64,000 nt of DNA. Origin: Trametopsis cervina (taxonomy: Eukaryota; Basidiomycota; Agaricomycetes; Polyporales; Irpicaceae). The notes under the pieces were generated by a model. That model had not been told where the DNA came from. It did not search any database and worked only from the letters and a program-made list of their open reading frames with translations. Of this stretch, positions 24,052-35,625 are shown piece by piece (position 1 is the first letter of the stretch; every line of letters begins with the position of its first letter). A program made the position numbers and the translations under genes. The stretch covers positions 264,251-328,250 of the forward strand of contig MU278362.1 of assembly GCA_022385755.1 (NCBI GenBank), written 5' to 3'.

Positions 24052-27000
24052 ATGTCCTACGCACACATTGCTATTGGTGGCGTGGCAAACCCTATACTAT
24101 TTGGAACAAACCTCTCGATGATGTATGCTCAGCTACAGTACTATGTCTAAAGCACACTGACCAATTTTGTCTAGATTGTATGGCCTATTTCTCGCTCAAG
24201 CAGCATACTACTGGACAACCTACGAAAGCGACAATATCAAGATCAAGGTCTGGGTCGGTACCCTACTGTGAGTAACTTCATCATGAAACTTTCCCAATGG
24301 CTGAACACGATCGCGCAGTGTGTTTGTAACCTGCCATACGGCAGTATGCTTGCACATGCTCCATTTCTATCTTGTTTTGCATTACGGGGACTCGCAAAAT
24401 AGCCTCGAACAAGTTGTCTGGTTATAATCGTATATTATACCGCTATTTATTTTGACGTTTACCTTCCATCAGGAGCAGCGGGGTACTCTTACTTCTGTGG
24501 TGCTGCTTTGGCCATTCACTAATTGAGTCTGTCCCATAGACCTCTTTTTTTCTTGAGGTACGTCACTAATTGAGAATCATACTACTTATCTGCTTACCTT
24601 ACGGTAGATCGGCATCGCGTCTCTGACTCAAAGGTGGGTGATTCGATCACTGTCTACGCCCTGTTCTCATATATTATCTATCAGCTTTTATCTCACTCGG
24701 ATATGGCATCGTACGTCAAGACCGTAATATACTTCTGCACACTGTAATCTCGGCTCACTCATTCACCATAGTGAGCGGCCGCAATCTCACGGTGATAATA
24801 ACATCCGTCCGTAATGTTCTTTTGGTACAGCTGTGTTATCCAGCTGACTTAATGTAGGGACTGCTGCTCACATCAGCAAAACTGCTCACGTCTGGAGTGA
24901 TCTTGTTCTGCTGTTTTTGTCTGGAATGTCCTGACGGTCTGAGGCGCGTCTCCTCCAGACCATGCAGAGCTGGAACGGTAGGTCAGCGGAGTTTCAATAG
25001 GATGCGTTGCCATCACGATCACATTTTACCATGCAGATTTTGCCTCTCGCCGTCCATCTTGTACACCCGACACTCTCGCTGACCAGACACTCACACCCTC
25101 GCCCTTGTCGCCGACCCTGCTGCTGCCCCCTTGCCCACTGTACACCCACTCCTACGTGGTTTTTCATTGCTGTCATCGTCCACATCGCTCGCAACTTTCC
25201 CACTCGCCCAGCGCTGCCCTCCTCGCCCTTCTTGTTCCCGCCCTGCTCGTATCTTGTGCTGTTGCCCGCCTTCCTTGTCGCCCACGCCGCCGCTGCCTTT
25301 GTCTGCCACTGTGACCGTTGTCGTCGCCCATGCATGTCCTTCCTCGTCCTCTGCTGCCTTCGTTGTGCGCTCTGCCGCTGTTGTCATCTGCTCTGCCATC
25401 CCTGCGTTTGTTGCCGCGCGGCCATGCGCCTGTTCTCGTTGCCCCTCACATGCACAATCCCCGCCCGCTTGTTGTTCTTGTACACCAATATCTTGTGGCT
25501 GTCCACCTTGCTGCCGCCCTTGTTTGCTAACTCTTGCTTTGTATTCATCTCACTTGGCTACCTCTCTGAAGGCAACTTGACTGCACTCCTTGCATCCCGC
25601 GCCGCCACCCACTCTTGCAACTCGCTTGTCCTGGTCACTGCTGTTATTTGACACTGTGTAGATGTTGTTGTGGACCACTGCACGCCCCTCCTTACCTCTC
25701 ATGCAATCATGGAGCTCATTGGGCTTCTGGACAGAATGTATATCAGTAATGTCTGTACTGTAGTTACACTATGTTAGAATACCCTTGTCAATATATCTGA
25801 CTGCACTTGAATGCCTGAATGTCTGGAGTCTGAGCTGACACTTGATTATACTGTGATCAGAACATAGCACCTGAATCAGAGATGAACCTCATGATTCCAG
25901 ATGGTCTGTCTGAATGGTCTGAATGTCTGAATAAGACCAACCAGACGACTCAGACAGATATGCAGTTTTGCTGATGCACAACCCGTCTCAGTACGTAATA
26001 TCTCCCATTCGATCTAACCTGAAGGCTTACTCGCACGGATCTGACTTCCAGTAATGGGCATATGTACGCGAGCTTGATCAGTATCTAGATTCTCAAAGTT
26101 ACTGATGTTCTGCACGCAGATAGCGCCTCGTTCACGTAGGACATCCTGGCTCCCCTTTGTCCCACTTTCCTTCTAACGGATGACTTCCCAAAACAGGTTT
26201 GAGGAAGACCCATGGGAGTCATTGAGGGATTCAGATACCGGAGCTGTGCGTAGCCTTAGTGGCTTTCAGATTTCTAACCCGCTTATCCGTGATAGATGGT
26301 GACCAACGCTGCATGGGCGTTGGCTGTGATAACTGATTTATCCATCTTTCTTCTTCTTCTGTACTATCTTTACCGCAATCGGAGTGTTGGATCTGGTCGG
26401 TTAGTATTGCTCTATTTCTACCTATCTGGGAGGAGACATCTTGAATTACGTTTTCACAGAACTCGACGTGTCGTCCGCAGATTATTGCATTACTCGCTCA
26501 GTACGGGAGCCTTTACTGTGTGAGTATCCGTTCCGAAGTACGATTTCCCTTTCTTGCTTGCTGACACCAGCGTAGGGTCTGTTCGGTAACAATACTCATT
26601 ACAGTGAGATCCGAGCGCTGAAAAACATACCATGTCTCTAACAACACCGTTCGCAGTTCAATACCAACAAAGATACCATCATTTATGCGGCGTTCGTGGA
26701 AGTTCTGGGTAAACGTGAGCACACAGACCTGTCTCCCATTTTTCGTCTCGCTGATTACAGTCCACCACAATAGTATACGCGAACTCGGCACTTGCAATGC
26801 TGAACGCAAGGCAAACGGTAGCCTTAAAGGCAGAAAAGGGCGGTAACAATGATTTGGACCTCTCCTGCTTACATTATGTTCCTCCAGCTACGCTGAGTAG
26901 TGTGCAGGTTCGTAGGTCGAGTGCAATAGCTCCGAGCATCTAACGCTAACAATTCACTCCAGCCAAGCGATGTCGACCATGACGCTGAGGAAAGGATCCA

Positions 27001-27131
27001 GTTCTCTGACCATACGGTACGTTATATCTGATTCTCTCCGGATATTTGTTTCGCGCATACTTACCATGCCACGATACAAATAGCTATCTATGGTAACAGC
27101 CGAAAAGGGCGGCGGATCCGTTACTGTATGA
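24052..27131 (+). pseudogene. DUF6534-type membrane protein, copy D, interrupted by a DNA element
   Basis: All nineteen exons of the copy B/C layout are present: 24052-24122 (MSYAHIAIGGVANPILFG), 24175-24267, 24319-24420, 24473-24482, 24540-24557, 24608-24633, 24685-24710, 24772-24806, then exon 9 from 24858. Exon 9 is cut after 13 bases by the 24871-25976 element and resumes at 25977. Downstream exons continue at 26052-26063, 26120-26135, 26197-26245, 26296-26399, 26460-26519, 26576-26603, 26657-26714, 26774-26907, 26963-27016 and 27084-27131. Apart from the insertion no stop or frameshift was seen, so the hit is recent or the element is spliced or excised. Without removal the reading frame is lost within the element. 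Confidence 0.75.
24871..25976. mobile_element. 1.1-kb non-autonomous DNA transposon with perfect 15-bp terminal inverted repeats
   Basis: Ends are CATCAGCAAAACTGC and its exact reverse complement. Comparison with the empty site in copy C places it in exon 9 and gives a CA (or CAC, if one terminal base is assigned differently) target duplication. The subterminal 100-150 bases are rich in TCTGAATG / GTCTGGA words, as in many cut-and-paste elements that bind transposase subterminally. The core (25040-25640) is strongly C/T-rich on the plus strand and encodes no transposase, so it needs one in trans. Family not assigned. Confidence 0.8.
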
Positions 27132-27564
27132 ATGGGTGTGTGCGATAGCTGGCGTATCGTTTGTTGCGAGTGCTCTATATCATTGTCACCTTGTGCTGCC
27201 GCTATATAACGTATGCCAGCATGTGGATTCCTTTGCGCCTCCGCATCATTTACATCCACTCCGAACTGTTTCATTGCTTCGAGGTATACTACAGCTACAG
27301 CCGGGAATGTGAGACCTACGGGTGAAGAGTGGGATAGGTTGTCGAAGGAGGTAGTATTCATATATGCGAACGAATTGCTGGTCGCGGATGCGTCTGTTGA
27401 ACACGTGATCGTGACCAATCTCGATTGCACCAAAACCCGGGAGCCGATTCGGCGTCTGCATTAGCCACTGGAAAGTTATCGACTCTGATTTACGGTGCAG
27501 TACTTGTCCTTCTGTACCCCTCGTGCTCTCCAGCTGCTCGCGGCGTATCCTTCTCGGCTACACT
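27132..27564. other. Intergenic, 3' of DUF6534 copy D and promoter of DIS3
   Basis: 27388-27475 is the third copy of the ligase 3'-flank block (CTGGTCGCGGATG, CACGTGATCGTGACC, GCCACTGGAA), here without ligase coding sequence. The remaining bases to 27564 should contain the DIS3 promoter. Confidence 0.5.
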
Positions 27565-30500
27565 ATGGTTGAAATAACGATCCGCAAGCGGCCGCGCACA
27601 GAAGCCGTCATAACGCAGCGCAAATTCTTCAAGAAGACGGCACGCGGGAAGGTCATCAAAGGTGCGTTCTCCCTATGCGTATCTCCTGTCCTCACCATTG
27701 AATATCGTGTGTTGCGGTGTATAGTTTTGCGCGAGAGATACTTGCGTGACGATGTTGGATGTGGGATACACAATTGCTCGATATGTTCCGCACTCGTTGC
27801 GGATGCGGCAGAGGGGACTAGAGTCGCAGAGGCAACGCTCCCCGTGAACGGGTCGACCGAGCATGCGTCGTTCCCCAATGGACATTATGTGTTACCGGAC
27901 ACCAACGTGTTCCTTGCCCAGGTGTGTTTGTTTGATACTTCTCCAGCTCCAAGCCGCATGCACTAACGCGCAGGTTAGATGGACTTGCTCGAATCGGCTC
28001 TGTTCACCCCACCTGTCATCATTCTCCAAACTGTGCTAGAAGAAGTGCGACATCGGTCGTTGCCCCTGTATAACCGCCTCAAGGCCTTGCTTAAGACGGA
28101 CGGCAAGCGGATATGGGTATTCTACAACGAGTTCCGCGTGTGAGTCCACTTTGTGTGCTGCTTCTTCCAAGCCCTTGATATTTCAGGAATTATGCTTATT
28201 GATCCCCTTATGTGTATACAGGGAAACAGCGGTGGTAAGAGAGGAAGAGGAGTCGCCAAACGACCGGAACGACCGAAGTGACTTTCGCTCGTATATACTG
28301 CTACGCAAGGACATGACTGATACTTATTTGCAGGTATACGAAAGTCGACTGCGTGGTATAACAGCCACATATCACTTGCCCGACCCCCCGTGCGCGGGCA
28401 AGCGAGGACGGTTGCTCTCCCCACAGTCGTCCTACTCACAGATGATGCTGCGAACAGACAGAAGGCTGAGCAGGAGGGCTTGCGGTGTTTATCTGGTGGG
28501 TCTCCTGCAAATTTGTCCTCCGCCCCTTTGAATGCTTTCAAATAAAATGAGCGATGCTGACTTTGCGTGCCATGGCTAGTCAGGAAGTATGTAGAAGGCA
28601 TGCCAGAAGAAAGCAAAACACAACTGTCTGACTTGATCGCTGCACCTGGTGGCGACGAGATTGAGCCGACGAGGGCTGCTGCTGGGAGGCAACCTCTGTA
28701 TCCCGATGTACGTTATGCGGTCTACATATCACTGTTTCAAGTCACACATGGACTAACTCGGTCTGTGTCGATGTAGTATCTTCCCATGTCCGCGTTACTC
28801 GCTGGAGTCAAGGCTGGGCATCTGCATCAAGGACATTTCAATGCGAACCAATATAATTATCTGGAGGTACACATTTTTGGCGATTTTGTGATGAGGTGTA
28901 TTAACAGCTCCTCAGGGAAATGTTCCTGTACCCGCTTTCGACAAGCCCGTTCTATTGATCGGTCGGGAGAACATGAACCGTGCTGTTCAAGGCGACGTCG
29001 TGGCTGTGGAGGTCTTTCCGGAGGATGAGTGGAAGGCACCTGCGGACGAGGTTGTTGACCAAGAATGTAAGCATCCTAACCACATACTCCCCCCGTTGTG
29101 TGGCTGTATTAACGAGAGGTCGAAACGTAAGCGACCTTGAAGAACGATGATGCGGACGACACAGACGAAGAGGGCTCTGATGACGAGGAGACGAGGGCAG
29201 AGCAGAAGGCGTTGCGCGCAGATGCTGCGCGCCGCGTCGCGAAAGAGAGGCAGCCGACTGGACGCATTGTCGGAATCATCAAGCGTAACTGGAGATCGTG
29301 CGTATCAAGCATAGCGCTCTTCCCTATGGCATGTTGACCTACTATCCCATCTAGATATGTCTGTCATATCGACAGCACATCCTTGACGTCTTCAAACACG
29401 ACATCACTCTCCCAACAGACCGTCTTCGCCACCCCAGTATCGCGCCTCCTCCCCCGTATCCGCATGCGCACGCGCCAAGCCCCCTCTCTAATTGGCCAAA
29501 AGATCCTCGTGACGATCGACAGATGGGACAGCACGTCGCGGTACCCCGAGGGTCATTTCGTGCGTGCTCTAGGGAAGGTCGAGAGCAAGGAAGCAGAACA
29601 GGAGAGCTTGTTGCTTGAATTTGACGTGCCGTATCGGCCGTTCGGCAAGGCCATACTGGACTGTTTGCCTTCGGAAGGCGACAAGTGGGTTGTACCGCCC
29701 AAGAGCGATACCGACCCAGAGTGGCGAGACAGAGAGGATCTGAGAGATTTGCTCATATGTAGTATTGATCCTCCTGGTCAGTGGCTAGTCATTCGAAGGC
29801 GTTGGGTGCGGTAGCTGACATATGATGCGTAGGCTGCGAGGATATCGACGATGCGTTGCATGCGAGACTTCTCCCCAATGGCAACATTGAAGCTGGTGTC
29901 CGTGAGTATCTGAATTTTGTGACTTCGCCCTCGATTTCTAGTCTGACTGGTGTCGTGCTAGACATCGCCGATGTGTCTCGTTTCGTTGGTTCCGATAATG
30001 CCATGGATCACGAGGCCGCTGCGCGTGGGACCACTGTGTATCTGGTCGACAAACGTATCGACATGTTGCCTTCGCTCCTCGGCACTAACCTTTGTTCTCT
30101 GAGACCATTTGTGGAACGGCTGGCGTTCTCCGTGATATGGGTGAGTGTGCTGGCAAAACTACGGTGAACGTGATTATCTGACATCCAATTGCCCTATTTC
30201 TGCAGGAAATGAACTCGGAAGCAGAGATCATCAACGTTCGTTTCACGAAGTCTGTTATTGCCTCGAAGAACGCTTTCACGTATGAAGAGGCGCAAATCCG
30301 CAAAGACGACCCGTGAGTGCCATCCTGCCTTCGCATTCCTCTCACCTCCTGACTACGTCCACAGCAAGCAAACAGACGATCTCACGCAAAGCATACGACT
30401 GCTCAACACCCTCGCTATCAAGCTAAGGGAAGCGCGTATGAAAGCGGGTGCGCTGAACCTCGCCTCGCCCGAGATCAAGATCCACCTCGACAGCTCAGAG

Positions 30501-31638
30501 AGCTCGGACCCGATCGACGTCGAGCAGAAGGAGATGCGCGAGACGAACAGCCTCGTCGAGGAGTTTATGTTGCTCGCTAATATTTCCGTGGCTAAGAAGA
30601 TTCAGGAGACGTTCCCCTTGACCTCTGTTCTTAGGTATAGTTCTCTGCAACTTATGCAGGCAATCATGAATTTGACGATTTGGCTTGCAGGCGTCATTTA
30701 CCCCCACCGCCTACCAACTTTGAGAAGCTACAAGATATACTGAAGAAGCGCAGAGGGCTATCGTTGGACGTCTCGAGTTCTAGAGCGTTAGCCGACTCAC
30801 TTGATAAATGCCTCGTGAGTGGCCACATAGAGTGGCGTACAAGTACAAGCCATCTAACCGCACTCTTCGCAGGACCCGTCAGAGCCCGCGTTCAACACAC
30901 TCGTCCGAATCATGGCGACGCGATGTATGCTGTCTGCGGAATACTTCAACTCTGGCAGTGTGGGCAGAGATACCTTCGGGCACTACGGTCTCGCTTCCCC
31001 CATCTACACTCACTTTACCAGTCCCATTCGACGTTATGCAGGTAACGTATCTTCATCTGTGCTGCATATTCGCTCGCCGTACTAAAAGATCATTCCTTAC
31101 TAGATGTCTTGGTCCATCGCCAGTTGTCCGCGGCCATCGGCTACTCGACGCTGCACCCCAGCCTGCATTCAAAATCTCACGTAGAGCGCGTGCTTGACGT
31201 CGTCAACCGCCGACATCGGATGGCGCAGATGGCGAGTCGCGCGAGTAACGAGTTCTTTGTCGGGCTGGCTCTCAAAGCGCGCACGGAAAAGCAAGTGGTC
31301 ATCGAAGATGCGTTCGTCATCCGGACATTCAGGAACGGGCTGGGTGTTTTCGTCTCGAAGTACGTGTCGCTCTCTCCTGGAATTTTATCGTTTATTTTCC
31401 CAGCATGCTGACGACCGTGGTCTGCCGCAGGCTCGGCCTAGAAGGCCTGGTGACGTTCAAGGGCGACACGCAGTTCGATGCAGAGAACTACACCGTCAAG
31501 GTACCCGGGGAAGAGGATGCGATGATTGCAGTATTCGACAAGGTTTCTGTGCGCATTGAGGTGGAGAAGGACAAGAACACGCAGAGAGGGAAGGTCAAGA
31601 TGACGTTGGTAAAACCGGCCGATTCGCATGCGCTGTAA
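27565..31638 (+). CDS. DIS3: DIS3/RRP44, catalytic nuclease of the RNA exosome, 1003 aa
   Basis: Eighteen exons (27565-27661, 27725-27921, 27979-28139, 28222-28277, 28334-28495, 28580-28707, 28777-28866, 28916-29066, 29132-29297, 29355-29776, 29833-29901, 29962-30140, 30206-30312, 30365-30634, 30691-30814, 30873-31041, 31104-31359, 31431-31638) sum to 3012 bp in frame. N-terminal CR3 motif ([20 protein letters not shown]), PIN endonuclease domain starting [12 protein letters not shown] and containing SPNDRNDR, two cold-shock/OB domains ([23 protein letters not shown]), then the RNB 3'-5' exonuclease domain with its aspartate cluster in [28 protein letters not shown] and [21 protein letters not shown], and a C-terminal S1 domain. 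Catalytic residues of both nuclease sites are intact. It acts with the nine-subunit exosome core in nucleus and cytoplasm. Length equals the family norm. Confidence 0.97.
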
Positions 31639-31699
31639 GCTGTGGTAGATGGAAGAGAACTGTAATGCGATATGTGGCCTGTCTCACGAATCGGCTTGA

Positions 31700-33524
31700 T
31701 CATGAGGCACCGAACGACCAGAGCTTCGCGCTGGCATCTTTTACAGCCGGAGTAGGCCTCAGACGGGACCGTGTCACGAGCGTCGGCCCCTGCTGCTCGC
31801 GTTCGTTGTCCAAATCCGACTCTTCAGACTCTTCAGAATCCGTACCCAGGTGGTCGCGACTTGGCGCTTCGTCGAAATGCCGCGAACCCGACACGGACAG
31901 GAGAAGCGGTTTGTAGGGGTGGAAGGATACAGAGCCTACTGCATCTGCAAAGCCTCGTGTTAGATAGCGTTATGTGATATGGTCAGTGTGCTGGAAGTAG
32001 CGCACCATTGTGTGCGTGATATGTCAAGGTCGGGTTGACTGACGGCACATAAGAAGTGTCTTCTGCGTTGGCGGGCTCTTCGGTCCCGGTGGCGTTGAGG
32101 TTAAATATTGAGATACGCCCATTCTGCTCAAGACGTCAGTCTCGACATACGCCCGCCTCTTATTGCAGAGCGATCCCATACCTGATCACCGACGCTCAGC
32201 CAATTACCTCCCGCATCGACGTCGAACTTCAACCGCTGGTTTGTCTCGTCTCCTTTCCCTTCATTCCCATTCCCAGGTATAGATAAGTCGTCTTGCGAGA
32301 CCGATTCGAAGGCACGATTGAACCGCTGTAGCGGCCTCTCGACGTCACCCCTCAAATCCCATCCATAAATATACGCACGCCGCCTGAACGCCACATACAG
32401 CATATACGGACGGGCAGGGTTGAACATCACCTTTAGCACGTTCACGTTTCAGTCAGCCACTCTTAGTATGTACGCCGTGATCAGCTCACCTGGGTAACAC
32501 TGGCTCGCACCCCGTCCGAGCTGAGGTACATGACGGGCACTTCACCCGTAGCTTCGGTGAAAATTGCGACGTTCGACGAGCGAGGGGAAGGGGGGCTAAG
32601 TGTCCCCGCGGCGAACACGCCGGAGGAAGCGTCTGGGGCGAACGCTAGTGTAGAAATGATGCCTGTGCGAGCTGTTGATTATTACTTTGATCGTATATCT
32701 GGGAGGTAGACATACCTTTAAGGCCATCCCGACTCTTCTTCGATGGGGTAGTGCGCCATCTACTGCCTTCCCCCGGACAGTTGACGTCAAAGACCTCAAT
32801 GGCGTCCTCGAAGCCACAGTATATCCTATAATAAGCATCTAGAGCTTAGAAAATCTATCGGCTAGGAGAGGTAATATGTAGATCTTACTTCGTCGCGCTA
32901 GTATTGAACGCAAGGCTGTGAGGCGCGATCTGGCGTTCGCGGTGGTCCACAATCTTGTACGAGGCGCGGAGCTGAGGAAGAGGTAAACGGCACGTCCACA
33001 ACGATTCAGCGCACAAAAATAACCAACCCTACCATCTGCTGCGTCGAGCAGTTTGACGGGGCATTCGCGCACGGAGGCGAGGAAGCAGAACGACGCGGCG
33101 TCGAGTGGCGTGGCATAGGGATACCACGCGAAATCGAGCACCGGACTTGGTTGGCGGAATATCCCCTGCTGCGGGCGCGCAGCTAGAGGAACATCCGAGA
33201 GTAAATCAGCGGGACTGGATATAAGACATATAGATACGCCTCTGCATGAGTAAACAGCAGTACAATGCGGAATCAGACGCACATGTCAAGGTACTCGAAC
33301 GACGCGTTCTCGCACTGTGCCAGCGCAACAGAGCCATCAGGGGACCTGAACAATTCAATGCACCGTTATATATCAATTAAAACGAGAAGAGCGTACCATT
33401 TTGCAGACCGCGCAAAGTTGTGTGTGTCGCCGAAAGGTGCAAGTGTGCACTTCGGCTCTGGGGTGCGGTCAATGTTGTACACAGGAGGCTGCCAGGTTTG
33501 TACGGACTCTGCGTTGTTGTCCAT
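31700..33524 (-). CDS. WD40 protein of the WDR79/TCAB1 (Swt21-like) family
   Basis: Minus-strand multi-exon gene starting at 33524 (MDNNAESVQTWQPPVYNIDR). Recognisable blocks in order: WSPDGSVALAQCENAS, PSPVLDFAWYPYATPLDAAS, VRECPVKLLDAADGRLRASY, DHRERQIAPHSLAFN, IYCGFEDAIEVFDVNCPGEG, IISTLAFAPDAS, YLSSDGVRASVTQVMFNP, GWDLRGDVERPLQRF and LSVGDQNGRISIFNLNATG. These are the WD repeats of the WDR79 (human TCAB1/WRAP53) family, which binds scaRNAs/telomerase RNA in animals; the yeast relative Swt21 works in splicing. The role in basidiomycetes is inferred. The acidic/Ser-rich C-terminus (TDSEESEESDLDNE) is disordered. It converges on DIS3 with 61 bases between stops. Confidence 0.8.
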
Positions 33525-33619
33525 GATCTATAAGCTAACTCAACCCCATAGGTAAGTCATAAGCAACGATACTCAGCTATCCCAGACGAACTGTGCAATT
33601 ATCAAAGCAGTTTCACGTA

Positions 33620-34210
33620 GTGTTGCGTTGAAAATAGCTATGTAACTTACCGTAAGTAAACAATTGATTACTTACATGGTAAGTTACATTACTTACCATA
33701 GGCCTGGAAATAGCGATGTAAGTAATGTAAATAAAGGGACGTCGTGCTATGGGGTGCGCACGGCGTCGGCGGGTGCCGCAGTATGTGCCCGAGGTTGCAT
33801 AGTTTGGTAGTGATGATGTCGAAGACAAGGGCACGCGCGAGGGTGATCTGGAACGCGATATTCACCAGCCATTGGCCCCCATGTTTGATGGATGCTCCGA
33901 CTTCACCATTGAAGTATTGAAGAAGCGGAGCCGGAGTTGAGTCTTTGCTCTGTTGAACTTCAGACCGGCTGCACGAACCCCTGTCGACCAACCACTCCCT
34001 GCTACACAGGGTACCAGCGAGGGCGTTGTGAGCGCAGACGCATCACGAACTGGGCATAGTAATTATTTACTTACTGGCATTTCTTACCGTAGATTTCATT
34101 ACTTACCGTAAGTCACCGGGAAAACCGGCCCGCAGGCACCGGTAAGAAATGTAACTTACCCTACAATTGATTACTTACCTTACATTCGGCGGGAATTTTC
34201 AACGCAACAC
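33620..34210. mobile_element. Non-autonomous TA-flanked DNA element 1 (591 bp)
   Basis: Terminal inverted repeats GTGTTGCGTTGAAAAT at 33620-33635 and its exact reverse complement at 34195-34210, bounded by TA on both sides (33618-33619, 34211-34212). Both ends carry many subterminal GTAAGTAA / TTACTTAC words on either strand. The centre (about 33720-34040) is GC-rich and unlike the ends. TA target sites are typical of Tc1/mariner-like elements; no transposase is encoded. Confidence 0.8.
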
Positions 34211-34212
34211 TA

Positions 34213-34825
34213 CTGTCGAAACCCTAGAAGTGAAATTGCAATTCTGTAGACAGCTCCGTCCCGTCTTTCGGTCTCGTAAAATTCACACATATGTAATCAA
34301 CTAATAGCATACAGTGCATAAATTCTCATGGACCTGGTTTAGACGAAGCTGTCATGAAAATTTGTATACCTGTTTTTGCAGGGAATGTAGCAAATGATGG
34401 CTGTCTATAGCCTGTTAAACTCAACAGATGACTACTAGAACATTTTGGTGAGTAAACATATGTATATAGTGCCCTAGAAATATATTGGTTTGCACGTTAG
34501 GGATTGTATCGGTGCTCAGCATCCTCTTCAGTGGATAAGCGTGACAATGCCTCCCAGAAGCGACGCGCGCCACAGAGCTTTGGCACCGAAAATGCGGGCG
34601 CTTATATGTGACTGAGCGTGACGATGGGAATATGTTAGCAGAGCGAAAGGCGCATTTGTGCGGCCTGGTTTTACAGACGATCTTTCACTCAAAAAACCTA
34701 CTTATATTTGTGGACATATTCAAGAAGTAGTAGTATGATTCTGCAAAAACTCCGAGGCAAAAAGAGCACTTGGGGAATGGCGGCGGCAGAAGTGAAATCC
34801 GATTTCACTTCTAGGGCTTCGACAG
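34213..34825. mobile_element. Non-autonomous TA-flanked DNA element 2 (613 bp)
   Basis: Starts CTGTCGAAACCCTAGAAG (34213) and ends with its near-perfect reverse complement (34802-34825), one mismatch in 24 bases; TA at 34211-34212 and 34826-34827. It abuts element 1, sharing the central TA. Interior is AT-rich with no coding capacity seen. Confidence 0.8.
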
Positions 34826-34956
34826 TAGTTTCACAGAGTCCATGATCAAGTGTGACAGAATCCGTGACGTGACGCACGCGTTACAGAAAGTGAAGCCGGC
34901 GGGTCCCGTTAACCGTTTCGCTGCTCACCTTGCTAACACCGTAAACTTCAACGACC

Positions 34957-35625
34957 ATGTCGCTCTCGTCACTCTTCTCATCGTTCATACCGACGATCTA
35001 CGCGGACGCCCCCGAGGAGAAGCCGGAGGCAAAGTCCGAGCCCGAGGAGGCTGAGCAGGAGGAACCGCAAGCAGAGGCGTCCGAGGCGGCGGAAGAGGAA
35101 GAGGAGGAAGAGGAGCCCGAGGATGTTCGTGCTAGACACTCGAGCTACAGGTCTATAGCTGACGACACGGTATATGTAGGTTCTGCCCGCACTTCAAGAA
35201 GAGGCCAAGGAGTCTGCCGCTTGCGCTGCTGCCACGAAGCACTTCGCTCATTGCCAGGAGAAGGTCGGTGCTGGCGAGGGCTTCCACGGAGAGACCTGCG
35301 TCGAGGAATTGTAAGTGTTGCCTCTGTCTTATGCGTGAAAACGGTGGCTGATTTTTGCCGCGTTTCTTGTAGCTGTACGTAGCTCCTACCTCTTGTTTCT
35401 GACACCTACTGAAAGTCACACTGATTGCTCTCCTCGCGTGACATGGAATATACAGACCAGTGGGTGTTGTCTAGTGTGATTGCAAGCTCTCTTCTGACAT
35501 TTCTTGTGATATTTTAGCATGATGCACTGCGTTGACGTACGTTTGCCTCTGCCTCTACCCCAATATGATCCTGATACTGCGTCCAGAACTACGTTGCGCC
35601 AAAACTGTTCGCCAAGCTGAAATAA
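34957..35625 (+). CDS. QCR6: Cytochrome bc1 complex subunit 6 (hinge protein), 118 aa
   Basis: Four exons (34957-35124, 35180-35310, 35518-35536, 35587-35625) sum to 357 bp. N-terminus MSLSSLFSSFIPTIYAD is followed by the long acidic Glu-rich stretch typical of fungal QCR6, then the folded part with paired cysteines (CAATKHFAHC, then GETCVEEF and MMHCVDNYVAPKLFAKLK). The subunit sits on cytochrome c1 on the intermembrane-space side of complex III and assists cytochrome c docking. A 19-bp exon (35518) carries the MMHCVD segment. Family length is matched. Confidence 0.92.

Larger units (their letters stand above)
33525..34956. other. Intergenic space filled by two abutting DNA elements
   Basis: Most of the interval is the two TA-flanked elements listed separately; the last 130 bases are the QCR6 promoter and 5' UTR. 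An upstream ATG frame at 34842-35054 overlaps the QCR6 start in another frame and is probably not used. Confidence 0.6.

Noticed and set aside
25007..25651. 214-codon plus-strand frame inside the TIR element
   Set aside because: Composition is a C/T-rich low-complexity run giving Cys/Leu/Pro/His strings, overlapping long frames exist on both strands, and no domain is visible.
33636..34194. Regularly spaced GTAAGTAA/TTACTTAC words read as a CRISPR-like array
   Set aside because: Repeats are short, of irregular spacing and confined to the subterminal parts of a TIR element in a eukaryote.
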